From NCBI GenBank assembly GCA_021292165.1, contig JAHFWL010000949.1:41908-105907 (forward strand): a stretch of DNA of 64,000 nt, written 5' to 3'. Both the position numbers and the translations under genes were made by a program. Below, piece after piece: positions 1 through 11,191 of the stretch. Under the pieces are notes generated by a model. It worked only from the letters and a program-made list of their open reading frames with translations. It searched no databases and was not told the origin of the DNA. This stretch comes from Shinisaurus crocodilurus. Its lineage: Eukaryota > Chordata > Lepidosauria > Squamata > Shinisauridae. How positions within the stretch are numbered: the stretch's first letter is position 1; every line of letters begins with the position of its first letter.

Positions 1-482
1 CAAAATTGGCAATCTACTTAACAACGAACGAAGGGCTGCAAAAGGCAGCCACAATTCTTCTCATTGCCGTCTCCTTCCTTTGGCTTTTCGTGTCAATTTG
101 TTTCACTTTGTCCCCTTCCAAAGGATAGTCTTCTAGCACCAGACGCTTCCTGCTAGAGCTTAAATTGACAAATTTATGCCAGCTCACTGTGGTTTTGCAG
201 TGCACTCTGTGAATCACAAAGGAAATAAGCTTCTAGCTATTTTAAGGTTTCTTTTGTTGTATGTGTGTCCATTGATTTTTGTGGGTTCTTTCATGTTCCT
301 CTTGTACTCCATACACAGTCGTTTAGCATATCTCTCCCAACCCCCCCCCCCACACCCCCAATTTCTCCTAGGGTGCTTTTGTTTGTGCATGCATGCATGA
401 GATTTATGCTCCTGGGTTTATACATTTGCAAAAGGGTGCACATATTTTAAAGCAGCAAAAATGATTTTTTTGTCTTCTGCAG
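1..482. other. unique noncoding sequence
   Basis: No recognisable gene or repeat family. It holds a C-rich run near 340-358 and an alternating gcatgc stretch near 388-397. The small open frames here have no recognisable domain. Confidence 0.5.
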
Positions 483-662
483 TTAGGAACACAGGAAACT
501 GCCTTATACTGAGTCAGACAGTTCATCCATCTAGCCCAGTATGGTTGATACTGATTGGCAGCAGCTTTCCAGGGGTTCAGGTAGAAGCTTTCCGGCCCTT
601 CCTGGCGATTCTAGGAACCGCACCAGGAACACATACAAAGCATGTGTTCTACCACTGAGATA
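483..662 (-). mobile_element. tRNA-derived SINE (minus strand)
   Basis: Read on the minus strand, it starts with an A-box-like block (ctcagtggtagaacacatg) and a B-box-like block (cctggtgcggttcctag). It ends in a tail containing the complement of ccttatactgagtcagac. The same head occurs at 9533, 59040 and 60966. Divergence from the B-box consensus suggests an old, inactive copy. Confidence 0.75.
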
Positions 663-2295
663 GGATGCTGAATATAATTCTAAGATGTTTGTACACATCT
701 TTATCAATTCCTCTCATGTTTGTATTACTACATACCAGGGTTGAAGGCCTCTTCCAGGTTTACAATTGTACTTTCCTATTTCCCTGAACAAACACCAGGA
801 AGTTTCCACTAGATTAAAGGACAATAGCAGTGGTATGGTTGATTGAACTAATGCTTTAATTGGTGAAACCCGTAAGACCAAGTGGACTTAATTTCAAATT
901 TTACCAGGCTTCACCTAGTTGGTAATTCTAACATTCCATCCTGGTATTGAAAGCCGCTGTTTGCATTCTGGACTCTGCAGCTGTGTGTTGTTAAGAAGCT
1001 GCTAAAAAGGCTGAGTACACCTGCTTGAAGGAAGGAGGATTGCAAAAGTAATCTGGTAACAACTAATCTCCAGGGTGATCCAGGAAAATCTCTTCTCTTT
1101 TTCTGTGTTTGAGCTTTCTACATTCCTATCAGAAATGCCTGTCTGCAAGAAGATTTTGAAAAGTGGCCTTTCTGTTACATTTATTTATTTATTTAGTCGT
1201 CGTCATTGTTGTCATAATCATGAAAATCTCAACTTTTACTTTTCTCTTTGAAGAGAAACCTTTTGGTCACCCATATTTGTAGAAATTGGACAAACAAATA
1301 CAGTCTGGTTTGAAACTTAGAAAACACATTGATTTCTGAAAATTATCGCACCATAATTATTTAACCAGTCTCACGATATTAGAAACTTGAGTAATTGTGG
1401 CCAACATTTTGTGATCAGTGACTGCTCTAATCATACAATTGCGTAAAAATAATTACGAGGGAGAATGTTGTCACTTGAGTGGAATCTCGCGTGGAATCTT
1501 GTTCTCCAGATTTTGGAAAAGCTGCTGCAAGGACATTTGTGTGTGTGTTTTTATACTGAGGAGGAGATGAAATAACAGGGGAATATGTTGGATGATATAA
1601 CGGAGCTAATTCCACTGGGGATTAAAAGTCAATTTTAAATACGTTGAAAAGAAATAAACAGCTAGCGTAGTAATTAAGTGTTGCCATTTTAAGTGGGAAT
1701 TGGTTTTTTCACCCATTACCGGACTATTTGTCTGTCCTTGTCTTCAGCTTTTTGAAAGGCTGCTGCACATAATGAAAAGTTTAACTTGTCAAGTTTACAT
1801 TTCAAGGTAGAGTCTGGAATAGCAAACACTGCAAGTGATAATTACTAGCACCTGGAAATCATTTGTACCTGTGGGTTAAGCAAAGCATTTCCTTTTGGAA
1901 GGTGTTCCAACCTCCCGATCACCGAAACAGCAGCCACTTAGAGATCACTGCGACAGAGTCGGCACTGTCTTCTTATGGATAACCGTGGCATCATATATGA
2001 TGTGTTGGGCCCGATAGGGTTCCTGCTCAGTGCTCCATATTCACGCAGAGCGATCATAGCTGAGGTGGGTGGGGGAGCAAAGTGGGGGGTCAGGAGGTGG
2101 GAGGGCAGCTTTATCAGGCTTTTTTGCCCAGCAGATATCTTTTTTTAAAAAAATCCCCCCCCCCCTTTCAACCAGTCGGGAATGGGCAGAAACAGCTGCA
2201 CCAGCTCCAGCAGGTCTGCTGCTTTGGGGCCTATTTTCTGTGGTAGATTTGCACTCCTAGAGCTCTCTCCAGGTATAATGGGGACTTCTGGAGCA
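663..2295. other. unique noncoding sequence
   Basis: No repeat or coding signature was recognised. It includes a short TTTA run near 1180-1195 and a C-run near 2154-2165. The block around 1680-1990 is free of repeats and moderately AT-rich. Confidence 0.5.
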
Positions 2296-2296
2296 G

Positions 2297-2324
2297 ACAC
2301 ACACACACACACACACACACACAC
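2297..2324. repeat. (AC)14 microsatellite
   Basis: Uninterrupted dinucleotide run seen directly. Confidence 0.95.
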
Positions 2325-2387
2325 CCCGGTGGAGCATTTCTTCTCCCAAGGGAAGGTGCCTCTGCCAGAACAACTATCACTCTACTT

Positions 2388-2522
2388 CAGTGTTCTCCAA
2401 CCTTGGGTCCCCAGATGTTTTTGGCCTACAACTCCCAGCATGCCCCAGCCAGCTACGCTGGCTGGGGCATGCTGGGAGTTGTAGGCCAAAAACATCTGGG
2501 GACCCAAGGTTGGAGAACACTG
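2388..2522. mobile_element. palindromic hAT MITE with 8-bp target duplication
   Basis: The element is two 66-bp arms, identical when reverse-complemented, around a 3-bp loop (tac at 2454-2456). The termini are CAGTGTTCTCC / GGAGAACACTG. It is flanked on both sides by ctctactt (2380-2387 and 2523-2530), the 8-bp target duplication expected of the hAT superfamily. It carries no transposase, so it is non-autonomous. Related, less perfect copies lie at 42391, 53632, 47445, 38934, 31025 and elsewhere. Confidence 0.93.
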
Positions 2523-2530
2523 CTCTACTT

Positions 2531-4036
2531 GGTAACTTGCATGGGGCGGGGGGAGGGAAATACTGTGCAAATCAAGGTAATCCAAACATATCATAAGGGC
2601 CTCGGTTATCTAAGAGCCATTCTAATTACCCAGAATGAGGCTAAAAAGTGTGTTGTTAGGATTCTGGACTGTACCTGTTCTGTACGCAGTTGGTGTGGGG
2701 GCTTATTTTTGAATGCTCCCCCGTGTAAAAAAGAAAAAAGAAAAGGGGGGGGGAAAGCTCCCTACATATTATAGTAAATTAGCACTTCAGGGGAGAGAGT
2801 TACACCAAGCCTTACTTCCTGGTGTCTTAGTTTACAATAGGAAGGAAATTTATTACATGACGGAAGTGCGTTCAAAATTATTATTCCCCCACACCCAGTC
2901 TGTGAAGTGGTACAGGCCAGAATTCTTACACCTCATGCTGGATCATGTGCAGAACAGCGCTCCGTACCCTGTCTCCTGTCTACTTATATTCACTATATGT
3001 CATTGCAGCCCAGGTAATTATGAAATGATGGATGGCCTTTTGATATATGGGTGACAACCCACTGTTGGGCTTGCCACAAAATGCATAAGCAGCAGAGGTT
3101 GTCACGCTGGAACAGGAACATGGATCTCATGGACCTTAGCTCCGGCATAGATTCAGGTTCCACGGTTGCCTGTGTCTCCAGCTCTATGCTTCCCCCCCCC
3201 CCTGCTCTCTCTGACAGAGACTACAGGTGAAACCATTCCAAGGCAGGAAGTGCTTTGGATTTGGTACAGTGCATACTTGAGCAACGCAGTCTCATACTTC
3301 GGACTTGATTTGTTACAACTCAAAAAGGTTAGCCACTATCCCAAAGACTGAGCTAGATGGTGAAAATCCAGAGCAAAGCCTGTGAAAGATCTGGGAGAAT
3401 TAACAGAGAGCTGGAGGAAACCCCAGTCTGTATTACTTTTAAGGTTTCAAGACCTCATCCTGGGATAAATTAGCTATCCTAAATTGTATTGTTCTTCAAC
3501 AGTGCTGCCATGCATCTTTCTGTTGCTTTGGATCTAGGCGTGCTTCCAGATGAGGCTTTTATTGTGCAATCGCCCTGCCTCATTCATGGATTTTTATGCA
3601 GGGTCCAAACGTTGTCATCGTCCATTTGTAACCTTCCCGTGTTTTCCCATCGCTTCTTCCACTTTTTTCTTTCTTTCCACAAAAAAATCTGTTAAGAGAT
3701 GGAATAGCTACACAGTGCCTTTTGACTGGTAGTGCTAGGAGCCATTTATCTGGAAAAAACCCTGGGACTACAGCTACCTGTGAGTTGAATGTATCTTTTC
3801 AAATAGTCTCAGATGTAATCCTGCCAAATTCTGGAGAAGAAAGGCAGGTATGGCAGTGGTTCTTCCAAACAGGAATGATAATTGATCTCCATATCTGAAA
3901 ATAATAACTTTGCTAACATTGTTGATAGCCCAGTTGTAAAACCCAAGGAGATAAACGAAAGCAATCAAAGAACCCATAGGTAGGTGTGGGGGACGACGAC
4001 AACAACAACAACACACATTTAAGGTGCATGGGAGCT
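2531..4036. other. unique noncoding sequence
   Basis: No gene recognised. It contains an A/G purine run (about 2728-2757), a C-run near 3190 and a short (CAA)n run near 3994-4014. Several open frames of 60-120 codons overlap on different frames without domain content. Confidence 0.5.
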
Positions 4037-4104
4037 TACATGAGAGTAAGTCCCTTTGAATTTAATAGGGGTTACTTCTGAATAGATATGTATAGGATTG
4101 CAGC
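4037..4104. repeat. short palindromic MITE, family B (partial)
   Basis: Carries gagagtaagtccctttgaat followed by cttctgaatagatatgtata and ggattgcag. This is the second half of a widespread palindromic repeat whose ends are gcaatcctat / ataggattgc. Other copies are at 5669, 14366, 35378-35640 and 50135. Confidence 0.7.
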
Positions 4105-4314
4105 GTCAAGACTTCTAAAAGAGAACCATTGCATGGCTGCTAGGAAATTATGACAGGATTGCTAAATAATTATTGTCCCCAAATAGGACCACTTTTAAAG
4201 CTCTGTCTCCTTGGCTATAGTTATTTTTTGCAGTTATATTAATTGAATAATGCCTTTTTACTGTAATTCACAAACTGTATACTGGAAAACAATGAAAATA
4301 AACAATTACATGCA

Positions 4315-4935
4315 ATGAAAAATCTAAGAGAAGACTATTTGCCTGCTACGGCTGAATGGCAATACTTACACTTGCAACATTTGTTAGAAACTCGGTTTAG
4401 CCCTGCAACTTTTACAGCTTCACAATCTCCTCTGCTATTGGAAACACTTATTGAGGTTGATCAGTTATATCAACCCACAATCCATGTTTATAAATATTTA
4501 TTATTGGTGAATAAATATGATGCGCAGGGTCTAAAGCAGGAATGGAATAGGGAACTGCAATGTCCTATTCAGTCTAAGCAGTGGATTGTCTCTTTAGCGT
4601 CCATATCTGAAGTTTCAGTGGATCTCAGGTTACATCTCGTTCTACAAGAACTCTCGTTTTGCATTTATTGGATGTCACAAAGTCTTTTTAATAAGGGTTT
4701 GTCTTAAGTCAGCTAACAGCTGGAGGTGTAATACTGCTAATGCTTCCTTTAATCATATGTTTTGGCAGTGTCCAGTAGTTGCCTTTTTTTGGGAGGAGGT
4801 TACAGTATGGATAAACTTTGTATCAGAACACTAATATTAACTGATGCATATGTTCTTTTAAATTATCCACCTGCTTCCTGGAAGTTAACGCATGTCAACG
4901 TAAATGGATTTTCCATGCCTTTTTGACAAGTAAGA
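4315..4935 (+). pseudogene. L1-like LINE ORF2 C-terminal relic
   Basis: A 130-codon open frame (4315-4707) is followed, after a one-base frame change near 4700, by a second segment. That segment encodes a W-R-C motif, then H-M-F-W-Q-C-P and F-F-W-E-E-V. The order Trp-Arg-Cys, His, Trp-x-Cys-Pro, Phe-Trp is typical of the cysteine-rich C-terminal region of L1-clade ORF2 proteins. The reverse transcriptase and endonuclease parts are missing, so this is a 5'-truncated, frameshifted copy. The downstream part (about 4800-4935) keeps only weak coding character. The L1-clade call rests on motif order and could be refined to Tx1/L1 subfamilies only by alignment. Confidence 0.7.
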
Positions 4936-4944
4936 CTAATATTG

Positions 4945-5292
4945 CCAATAGCCAAAGCTCTCTGGGCAGTTCACAAAAGATCAAAATCTTAAAAATTCTA
5001 TATAAAATAATATAAAAACTATTTACATAAAACTATTTACATAAAATTAAAAACAATCAACAATAGAAATCCCAGGGCCTGGTAAAACCTTATCATATGC
5101 TGTGAAATGCCTGGAAGTAGAGGGAAATCTTAACCTGGCGCTGAACGGATGACAGTGTTGGTGCCAGGTGGACCTCACTGGTGAGAGTGTTCCAGGATTG
5201 GGGGGCCACCACCAAAAAGGCCCTGTCCCTTGTTTCCATCCTCCGAACCTCCCTCAGAGGAGGCACCTGGAAGAGGACCTCAGATGACAATC
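4945..5292 (-). mobile_element. L2/CR1-group LINE 3' end (minus strand)
   Basis: On the minus strand it encodes a decayed ORF2 C-terminus with R-A-F-L-V-V-A-P-x-S-W-N and L-A-P-T-L-S (5093-5290). An AT-rich 3' UTR follows, ending with the complement of gccaaagctctctgggcagt. The + strand copy at 24318-24741 has the same organisation (agagcttcagctattgggtg at its end). Only the last part of the LINE is present. Confidence 0.75.
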
Positions 5293-5668
5293 ATAGTGTT
5301 TTGTGGCACTTAACAGGTGTAATCTGATGAACAGATGTATTATGATAAAAGCATTCATGGTCTAGATACCACTTCACCAGATGGAGATCAGCAATAGTTG
5401 ATACCACTACAAATCTGTTAGCTTAAATCCCACAAGATTCCTCTTTGTTTTTGCTCTGAGAGATTCATGTGGCTACCCCTTTGGATTTAGCAAAAAAAAA
5501 CCAAAAAAAAACAACAATCCAGCAGTCCTCATGTTAAAAACAACAAATGCTATTGCTGTTTTTTGGAGGGAGGGAGGTTTGATCCATTGTCACTGCAATC
5601 ATGTGTACAACATAACTTGCTCTTGGGATGATTCTTGTGGTACCATTGTGTTGGAATTCCAAACTGAG
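5293..5668. other. unique noncoding sequence
   Basis: Nothing recognised apart from two A-runs near 5491-5515. Confidence 0.5.
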
Positions 5669-5761
5669 TCTGCAATCCTATACACACTTCCCTGGGAGTA
5701 AGTTCCACTGAGCCCAGTAGGGCTTACTTCTGAATAGATAGGTACAGGATTGCACTGTTAA
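5669..5761. mobile_element. short palindromic MITE, family B
   Basis: Starts tgcaatcctatacacacttc and ends with the near-complement, tacaggattgcactgtta. The centre has ctgggagtaagttccactg facing cagtagggcttacttctga. This is one of the most complete copies of this roughly 90-bp palindromic family in the window. No transposase. Superfamily not determined. Confidence 0.8.
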
Positions 5762-8486
5762 GATTAAGGTGCTACAGAGTGCCTTACACCAATCTCTGGA
5801 ATCAAGTGCTAGAACAAGAACAGAGGTTGGCTGAAGAGGACCATCTAAGGAAGGAGAAGGAAACACAAATCTGTACCAGCAGTTGATTTGGGACTCGGAG
5901 GCTACTACAACATGGAACTGGGATTGGTAGGATTCCCAAAGTGTACTTGTTAAGTACAGTTCTGTTCTAGCTTTAGGCCCCTTTTTACTCTTAGGATAGA
6001 AGTAGACACCTTTGCAGACATTAAGCTGTTAAAGGCTTGGATAACCTTTCTAAAGTTTTGAGGCATTTTAGGTGAAGATGTTTTCTAATCAGTCATTATC
6101 CAAATTACCATAGGTAAGGCATGGCACAATGCAAATTATTCTACCGGTATCTTTAAATGGAGATGAGTAGTTTGAAAAGTGATCTTCTGGTTTTGTGCAG
6201 AAGTTATTGTTCACCTTCCCAATTTCCTCCCCCTCCCCCCAAAAATCCTATGACATTTGCTTTGAATTTGTTTATCAAATTATACTAGGAGGGTTTAAAA
6301 GGTTCTGAGGAAACATATGCTGTAGCTGATTTCCCAAGTCTATCTTCTCTCCTCTCTCTTTTTCAAAAGAGGCTTGCTGGGGGAAGGGAAAAAGCAGGGG
6401 AAAGCCATGGATGTGATTGAAATTAGGAAGGATCTTTCTCTTATTTCATGATGTGAAGCATGTGTGGGCAAGGTTTTCATCTCTAGCAGTTATTTGCCCC
6501 ATGCAAAGAATCTTGAAATGAAAATAACCTTCAAAATTAAAATAGAATGTGAATGCTCTTGCTTAAAGTCACAGTTGGAAGGGTACCATCATGTAGCACG
6601 CCTGACAAATCTGATATCTAGAATTAACTCTGTACCAAGCATTAAGAGAGAAATGGTGGGCCCATATGAAGGTAAGCCTTTGGAATATACTCCATCCCTG
6701 AAGTGGTATTTGAACCTTCCCCATATCACCACTGTGAAGTCTGACTTTATTCTCTATCCCCTTCAGCTAGCTCTTAGATTATAAAAGCAGCCTGATTCAG
6801 TGCACTTGATTCAGAAGAACTGTGGCTGTGGCTGTGGGGGCGGGGGGCCGCTCTCTCCCAAGGTACTTCAGAAAAGATGGGATGATGAGGGGAAAATCAT
6901 GCAACGTGCAGAGGCCAGTTTGGTGTCCGCTTATTGCCATAATTCTGCATGATCCAATTTGGTCCATGTGATCTACATTACGAAACTTTCAGAGTGGAGT
7001 AGGATGGCATCACAGGCTACCCTGCTACTCAAACAATGTAAGAATGTGCCCCCTGTGAAGAAGCGATTGATCTCCACTGAGGAAAGGTGGATTAATGGGA
7101 CTAGCTCAGCTGGTGTGGTCTACATACTTCCAGAAATGGTGTACACAGCCGTTGTCTCACCCCACTTAGTCCTCCTCCTGGTTCTCTGCCTCTCCCCCCC
7201 TCCTGCCACATGGAAGTTGAAGCTGTGAAATATGTGCTGTACATGCTTAATGTTAAATACAGTGTAAAAGTAAGTATTGGATTTCTGCTTAGCTTTGACA
7301 ATGCCTCAGATGATGACGTGGGGATTGTTTTACTTAAGAGCATTTTCTCCCCAAATAAGTCCTACGCCCACCAGCTCAACAAGGCTGTGCTTACCTGAGC
7401 ATTGGTGTGGAATGTTATCTACCATGGGATCTCCAGTGTTTGAGAGATTATTCTCCCTCAGTCTTTGATTGGCAGACACAGCTTCTGTTCTACTTTCCTT
7501 TGCAAGTAGACCAAGGGATATACAAAGTCCAGTTCCCTAGGTTCTGTATGGATCATGGCTTATATAAAATTGTGCTAAAAGTCTAATGCAGGGATCTCAT
7601 TTCTTAAGAATTTGATGTAAATATATGGTGATCAGCATTTTAAAGCAATTTAGTGTTTATGGCATAGCAACCATCTAAGTATCTTTGCCCTGGAAGATAT
7701 TTTTCTAAGAGTCTCTTTAAAAACATTTATAACAATAAATACAACGCAATATGGAGAGTATCCTGTGTAACCCTATCAAATCTGGCTGAAGGGTTCAGGT
7801 CCATTGTATAAAACAAGGAGATAACTTCAAAAGCAAGAAGTATGTTGTAGCGAGGGAAAAGCAGTCAACTGAGAGAACCCAAAGATCAAAGGCAGAATAT
7901 CTGATTTTAATGATGCAGAACATATGGTTTGCCAAAACCTTTTGGATTAAAGCAAATAGCTAATGTAATCAAAGGGAACTGAGCCCTTTGTTTGGGCCCA
8001 AAAGTAGAGTGTCAAAGAACAAGAGGCAAATGCTTTAATTTGTGCTTCATGCAGTAATTTTGTGTGTGTCACACATGGAAAAAGAGTATTAAAAAAGAAA
8101 CAGAATGGGAGTGGTGTTTTGGGGTAAACTTGCCATGAAAAGCTAGCATGACTTTCTGTAACTAACATGCACCGTGATGAATTGTAAATAGGTTGATGAA
8201 GATGATGCCTGAAGCAAGAAGGGTAGATTTTTTTGAACCAGCAACATTCATGAAATTCCTCAGTGCTCTTTTCAATGTGCATACATTTTTATTTTTTTTT
8301 TAAGGAAAGAAGAACTGTGGCTGTGGGGGCGGGGTGGAAGCAAAAAGTGGCTTTGGAATGTTGGAAAGCTAAAAAAAAAAAGTTACCGTAAAAGGAAGAA
8401 ATTAAAAAAAATTAGGATGGTGATATGCAAACCGATTTATAAAAAAGCATGCTTATATTAATTGTGAGGTTCATATGTACAGTTAA
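5762..8486. other. unique noncoding sequence
   Basis: No gene or known repeat recognised over 2.7 kb. The G-rich motif ctgtggctgtgggggcgggg occurs near 6828 and again near 8316, each preceded by agaagaa. C-rich runs lie near 6224-6240 and 7193-7202. Open frames of 60-111 codons show no domain. Confidence 0.5.
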
Positions 8487-8576
8487 CAGTGCAACCCTAT
8501 GCATGTCTAATCAGAAGTAAGTTTATTGTGTTCAATGAGGTTAGTTGCAAGTAAGTGGGTATAGCATTACAGCCTT
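8487..8576. repeat. diverged palindromic MITE, family B
   Basis: Begins gtgcaaccctatgcatgtct and contains agaagtaagt and a mutated right arm (gtgggtatagcattacagcc). More diverged than the copy at 5669. Confidence 0.6.
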
Positions 8577-8645
8577 AGATTTATTTATTTGATTTGTGCC
8601 CCACCTTTCTACCAAGAAAATGGCACTCAAGGTGACTACACATTT
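8577..8645 (-). repeat. LINE/SINE 3' tail fragment
   Basis: tttatttatttgatttgtgc followed by cccacctttctaccaagaa resembles the reversed 3' tail seen on SINE and LINE copies elsewhere here (for example 40650-40765). Confidence 0.5.
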
Positions 8646-9053
8646 ATTTAAGATCTACACATTTATTTGACAAAAGATCATATGTCTCACTGCTCTGTTT
8701 TGCCTGGAAGCTTGATCCCACAGATGCTCTTCTTGGACTGTGGCTTAGAATTGAGTTGTTCTGCTGTAGCTAAAACGTAATCCTGTTCCAACCAAGACAG
8801 AGCCCAGTTCCTCCTGTTTTACAGCCTTTGATCCACACAGTTGTGTCAACCACTGAAGCTACCTGTGGACCAAATTGGCTGTACAAAGGGGCTAGAGATG
8901 CCTTTCAAATGAATGGCCCAGTGACCCTTATTTTGTCACACAGCTGTGCTGTGAAGGATGTGCTTATGCTGGGAAGTCCGGCTTGCTTGAGCTTGACATA
9001 TTTCCTGCCCACTTCTGATCCAAGTTTATCAGAACTTTATCGGGGAGTTTATC
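8646..9053. other. unique noncoding sequence
   Basis: No repeat or gene recognised. An open frame from 8828 runs on into the fold-back repeat at 9054 and is therefore not credible as a gene. Confidence 0.5.
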
Positions 9054-9526
9054 ATGGACTTCCATCTCTAAGATGGGCCGCCGTTTGTGCATTTTTGAAC
9101 GCTAAGGAAATTTGCACAATTTTGTATGTTTTGCGCAAATAAACATGCAAAAAGCACATGGATCTAGCATGATTTTCATAAAATCGGCCGATTTTACACA
9201 AATCGCACTAGATCCACATGCTTTTTGCGTGCTTATTTGCGCAAAACATACAAAATACCCCTGATTTACTCAAATTGCATGAAGTTACGCAATTTGTGTA
9301 ACTTTATGCAAATTGCGTCACTTTACACAAATTGCACAAATTTCCTTAGCATTTTAAAAAATGCGCAAACTACAGCCTGTCTTAGAGACGAAAGTCCGCA
9401 AGCTGGTTCGACTCGCATCATAGCGAGTCGGCGGCAGTGCAGGGCTGGAGAACCAGAATCCAGGGGGCTGAATCATGAAAATCCATCGAATTTTCAACCC
9501 CTATCGGATTCTTCATACATCCCTAT
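9054..9526. mobile_element. fold-back (long inverted repeat) element, hAT-like end
   Basis: Two long arms are near-complementary. The left runs from ggacttccatctctaagatg through gctaaggaaatttgcacaa and tatgttttgcgcaaat. The right runs atttgcgcaaaacata through acaaatttccttagcatttt to cttagagacgaaagtcc. The centre is the perfect palindrome aaaatcggccgatttt (9180-9195). The right side continues to catacatccctata near 9526, resembling the hAT-type end CAGGGATGTATG. No transposase is present. The left terminus looks truncated. Confidence 0.75.
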
Positions 9527-9532
9527 AAAAAA

Positions 9533-9645
9533 AGGCTGTAGGGCAGTGGTAGAGCACAAGCTTTCCGTGAAAAAGGTCCCAGGTTCAATCCCTGGTATCT
9601 CCAGTTAGGGACCTGGGAGATTTCAGTCTAAAATCCTGAAGCTTA
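9533..9645 (+). mobile_element. tRNA-derived SINE, 5' part
   Basis: A-box-like gggcagtggtagagcacaag and B-box aggttcaatccctgg are spaced as in a tRNA promoter. The cloverleaf cannot be completed and the sequence runs into SINE body (atctccagttagggacctgg), so this is a SINE head and not a tRNA gene. Confidence 0.8.
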
Positions 9646-10390
9646 GATTCCTTTCCCCCTTTACTCGGATAGAAGATTATATAATTGTTGTTGTTGTTGT
9701 TGTTTTTACAAAGTCCTTGGTGCTTTTAAGTGGGATCAACTATGGGCACTTATAAATTGAGGTTTTAGCATTGAAACCTGTGGCCTTTGCCTACTTAGAA
9801 AAGGAACAGTCTAGTCTAACCTTTAATCCAATTTCTTATTAATGTGAAATAGCAACAAGAATGTAAAATTGGTAAAATGTTTTTTGTTTTTGTTTTTAAT
9901 GCCTGGTGACAATTTATCATGGCTGTCGTGCTGATGTTAGCAGGCAGAACGTAAGCATCTATGGAAGCAGTTCTCATTCTGTATGTTGCTGTTTCAGTGT
10001 GAGGATGAAGGAGTGGCATTTGAAAGCCATTAAAGACCCCCAAACTCCTCTCTGCATCATCAGGGTTATTCAACTTCAGAGGCTATGCACTACTTCTGCT
10101 TTAAGCTAAAGTTGCATGTAGGTAAAGGGGGGGGGAAGGAGCAAGACATAACGATCAGAAATAACTTTAATGTATCATCACTACTTTTGCTTTATGATGT
10201 TTGAATAGAGATAGTTGCTTGGTCTTAGGTGCTGTGAGCATTTCAGAGGGAGGCTAACTCTCTAAACTGTGATGTGTCGGAATACCCTACAGCATCAGCT
10301 GACCCATAATATTTGTTTATAGGCCAAAGTGCCCCAGTTTTGTTGGAGAAATTTAGTGCAACATTAAAAAAAATTATGACATTTCCCACG
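9646..10390. other. unique noncoding sequence
   Basis: Contains a (TTG)n run at about 9684-9703 and a G-run near 10126-10135. Nothing else recognised. Confidence 0.5.
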
Positions 10391-10500
10391 ATATTGCTTT
10401 CGATGTCTGCACTGGACTTCACATAAAATTCTCTAACCTTGGCCTTTACAGTATTTCTTTTGATGCTTGCACTGGACTTCATGCAAAATTCTGTATCTTG
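10391..10500. repeat. two-copy 60-bp imperfect tandem repeat
   Basis: atattgctttcgatg...gcactggacttcacataaaatt is repeated exactly 60 bp later as gtatttcttttgatg...gcactggacttcatgcaaaatt. The units share gcactggacttca. Confidence 0.8.
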
Positions 10501-10826
10501 GGACTCCCGAAAAAAAAAATAATTAATTCTTCAGTCCTGAAGTCCCTGCGTCTATAGTGTACACACTGCAGCAGAACATGCATTTTATAAACCTCAAGTA
10601 TTCAAATCTCCTAGTTATCCAAATTATGCTCACCTCAAATTTAATATATGTAAGGTTAATTTACTGAGCAGTAAATTTTTATTATAGCTCTCTCTGTGTG
10701 TATGTTTTATTAATGGTTGACTTAATTTGTAAGTTTATTACTCTGTTATTGCATCTTCTGTTTATATCAGTTTTTGGAAGCTGCCTTGAGAGAATTTCCC
10801 CCTTAATGTCGGCAAATATCTTAAAG
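10501..10826. other. unique noncoding sequence
   Basis: AT-rich, nothing recognised. Its last 8 bases (tcttaaag) are the left target duplication of the following hAT element. Confidence 0.5.
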
Positions 10827-11148
10827 CAGGGGTGTTGAACCTCTTTGAGGGCCAAATTCAGTTCTGGAGACACCCTTGGGGGGGCATGTTCTAGTTATGG
10901 GTGGGCCAAAGGCAAAGGGATGGCACCAAAAAATACAAGTATCTTTAGCTTAAAGCTCTTACTGCTAGTAAGTAAGCCTTAGGAGATGTATTTCAACCTT
11001 TTAGAATGGGGGGGGGGAGACACACAAAAGCCAGGAAACCACCAAACAACTGGTGGTTGAGGAAAGGGATATGGCCATCTGAGGAACCCTGGAGGGGCTA
11101 GATTGCGAGCCCAGATTTGGCCCATGGGCCTGAGATTTTGCACCCCTG
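10827..11148. mobile_element. non-autonomous hAT element, family C, copy 1
   Basis: Ends are caggggtgttgaacc and tgagattttgcacccctg, which are complementary over the first bases. The flanks are tcttaaag and tcttaaat, a 7/8 match to an 8-bp target duplication. There is no transposase in 322 bp. The interior contains gaggaaccctggaggggcta and a G-run near 11008. Copies 2 and 3 lie at 25176 and 41342. Confidence 0.88.
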
Positions 11149-11191
11149 TCTTAAATATATAAAAAATAAAAATAAAAGGGACTTTCAAGAT

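Noticed and set aside
2382..2594. Open frames around the 2.4-kb palindrome on both strands
   Set aside because: They mirror each other because the palindromic MITE reads the same on both strands.
8828..9142. 104-codon + strand frame
   Set aside because: Its last third lies in the fold-back repeat and no family motif is seen.
9545..9605. Possible tRNA gene on the + strand
   Set aside because: A and B boxes are present, but the acceptor and anticodon stems do not form and the sequence continues into SINE body. The same head recurs at 483, 59040 and 60966.
9225..9608. 127-codon + strand frame
   Set aside because: Built from the fold-back repeat arm plus a SINE head.
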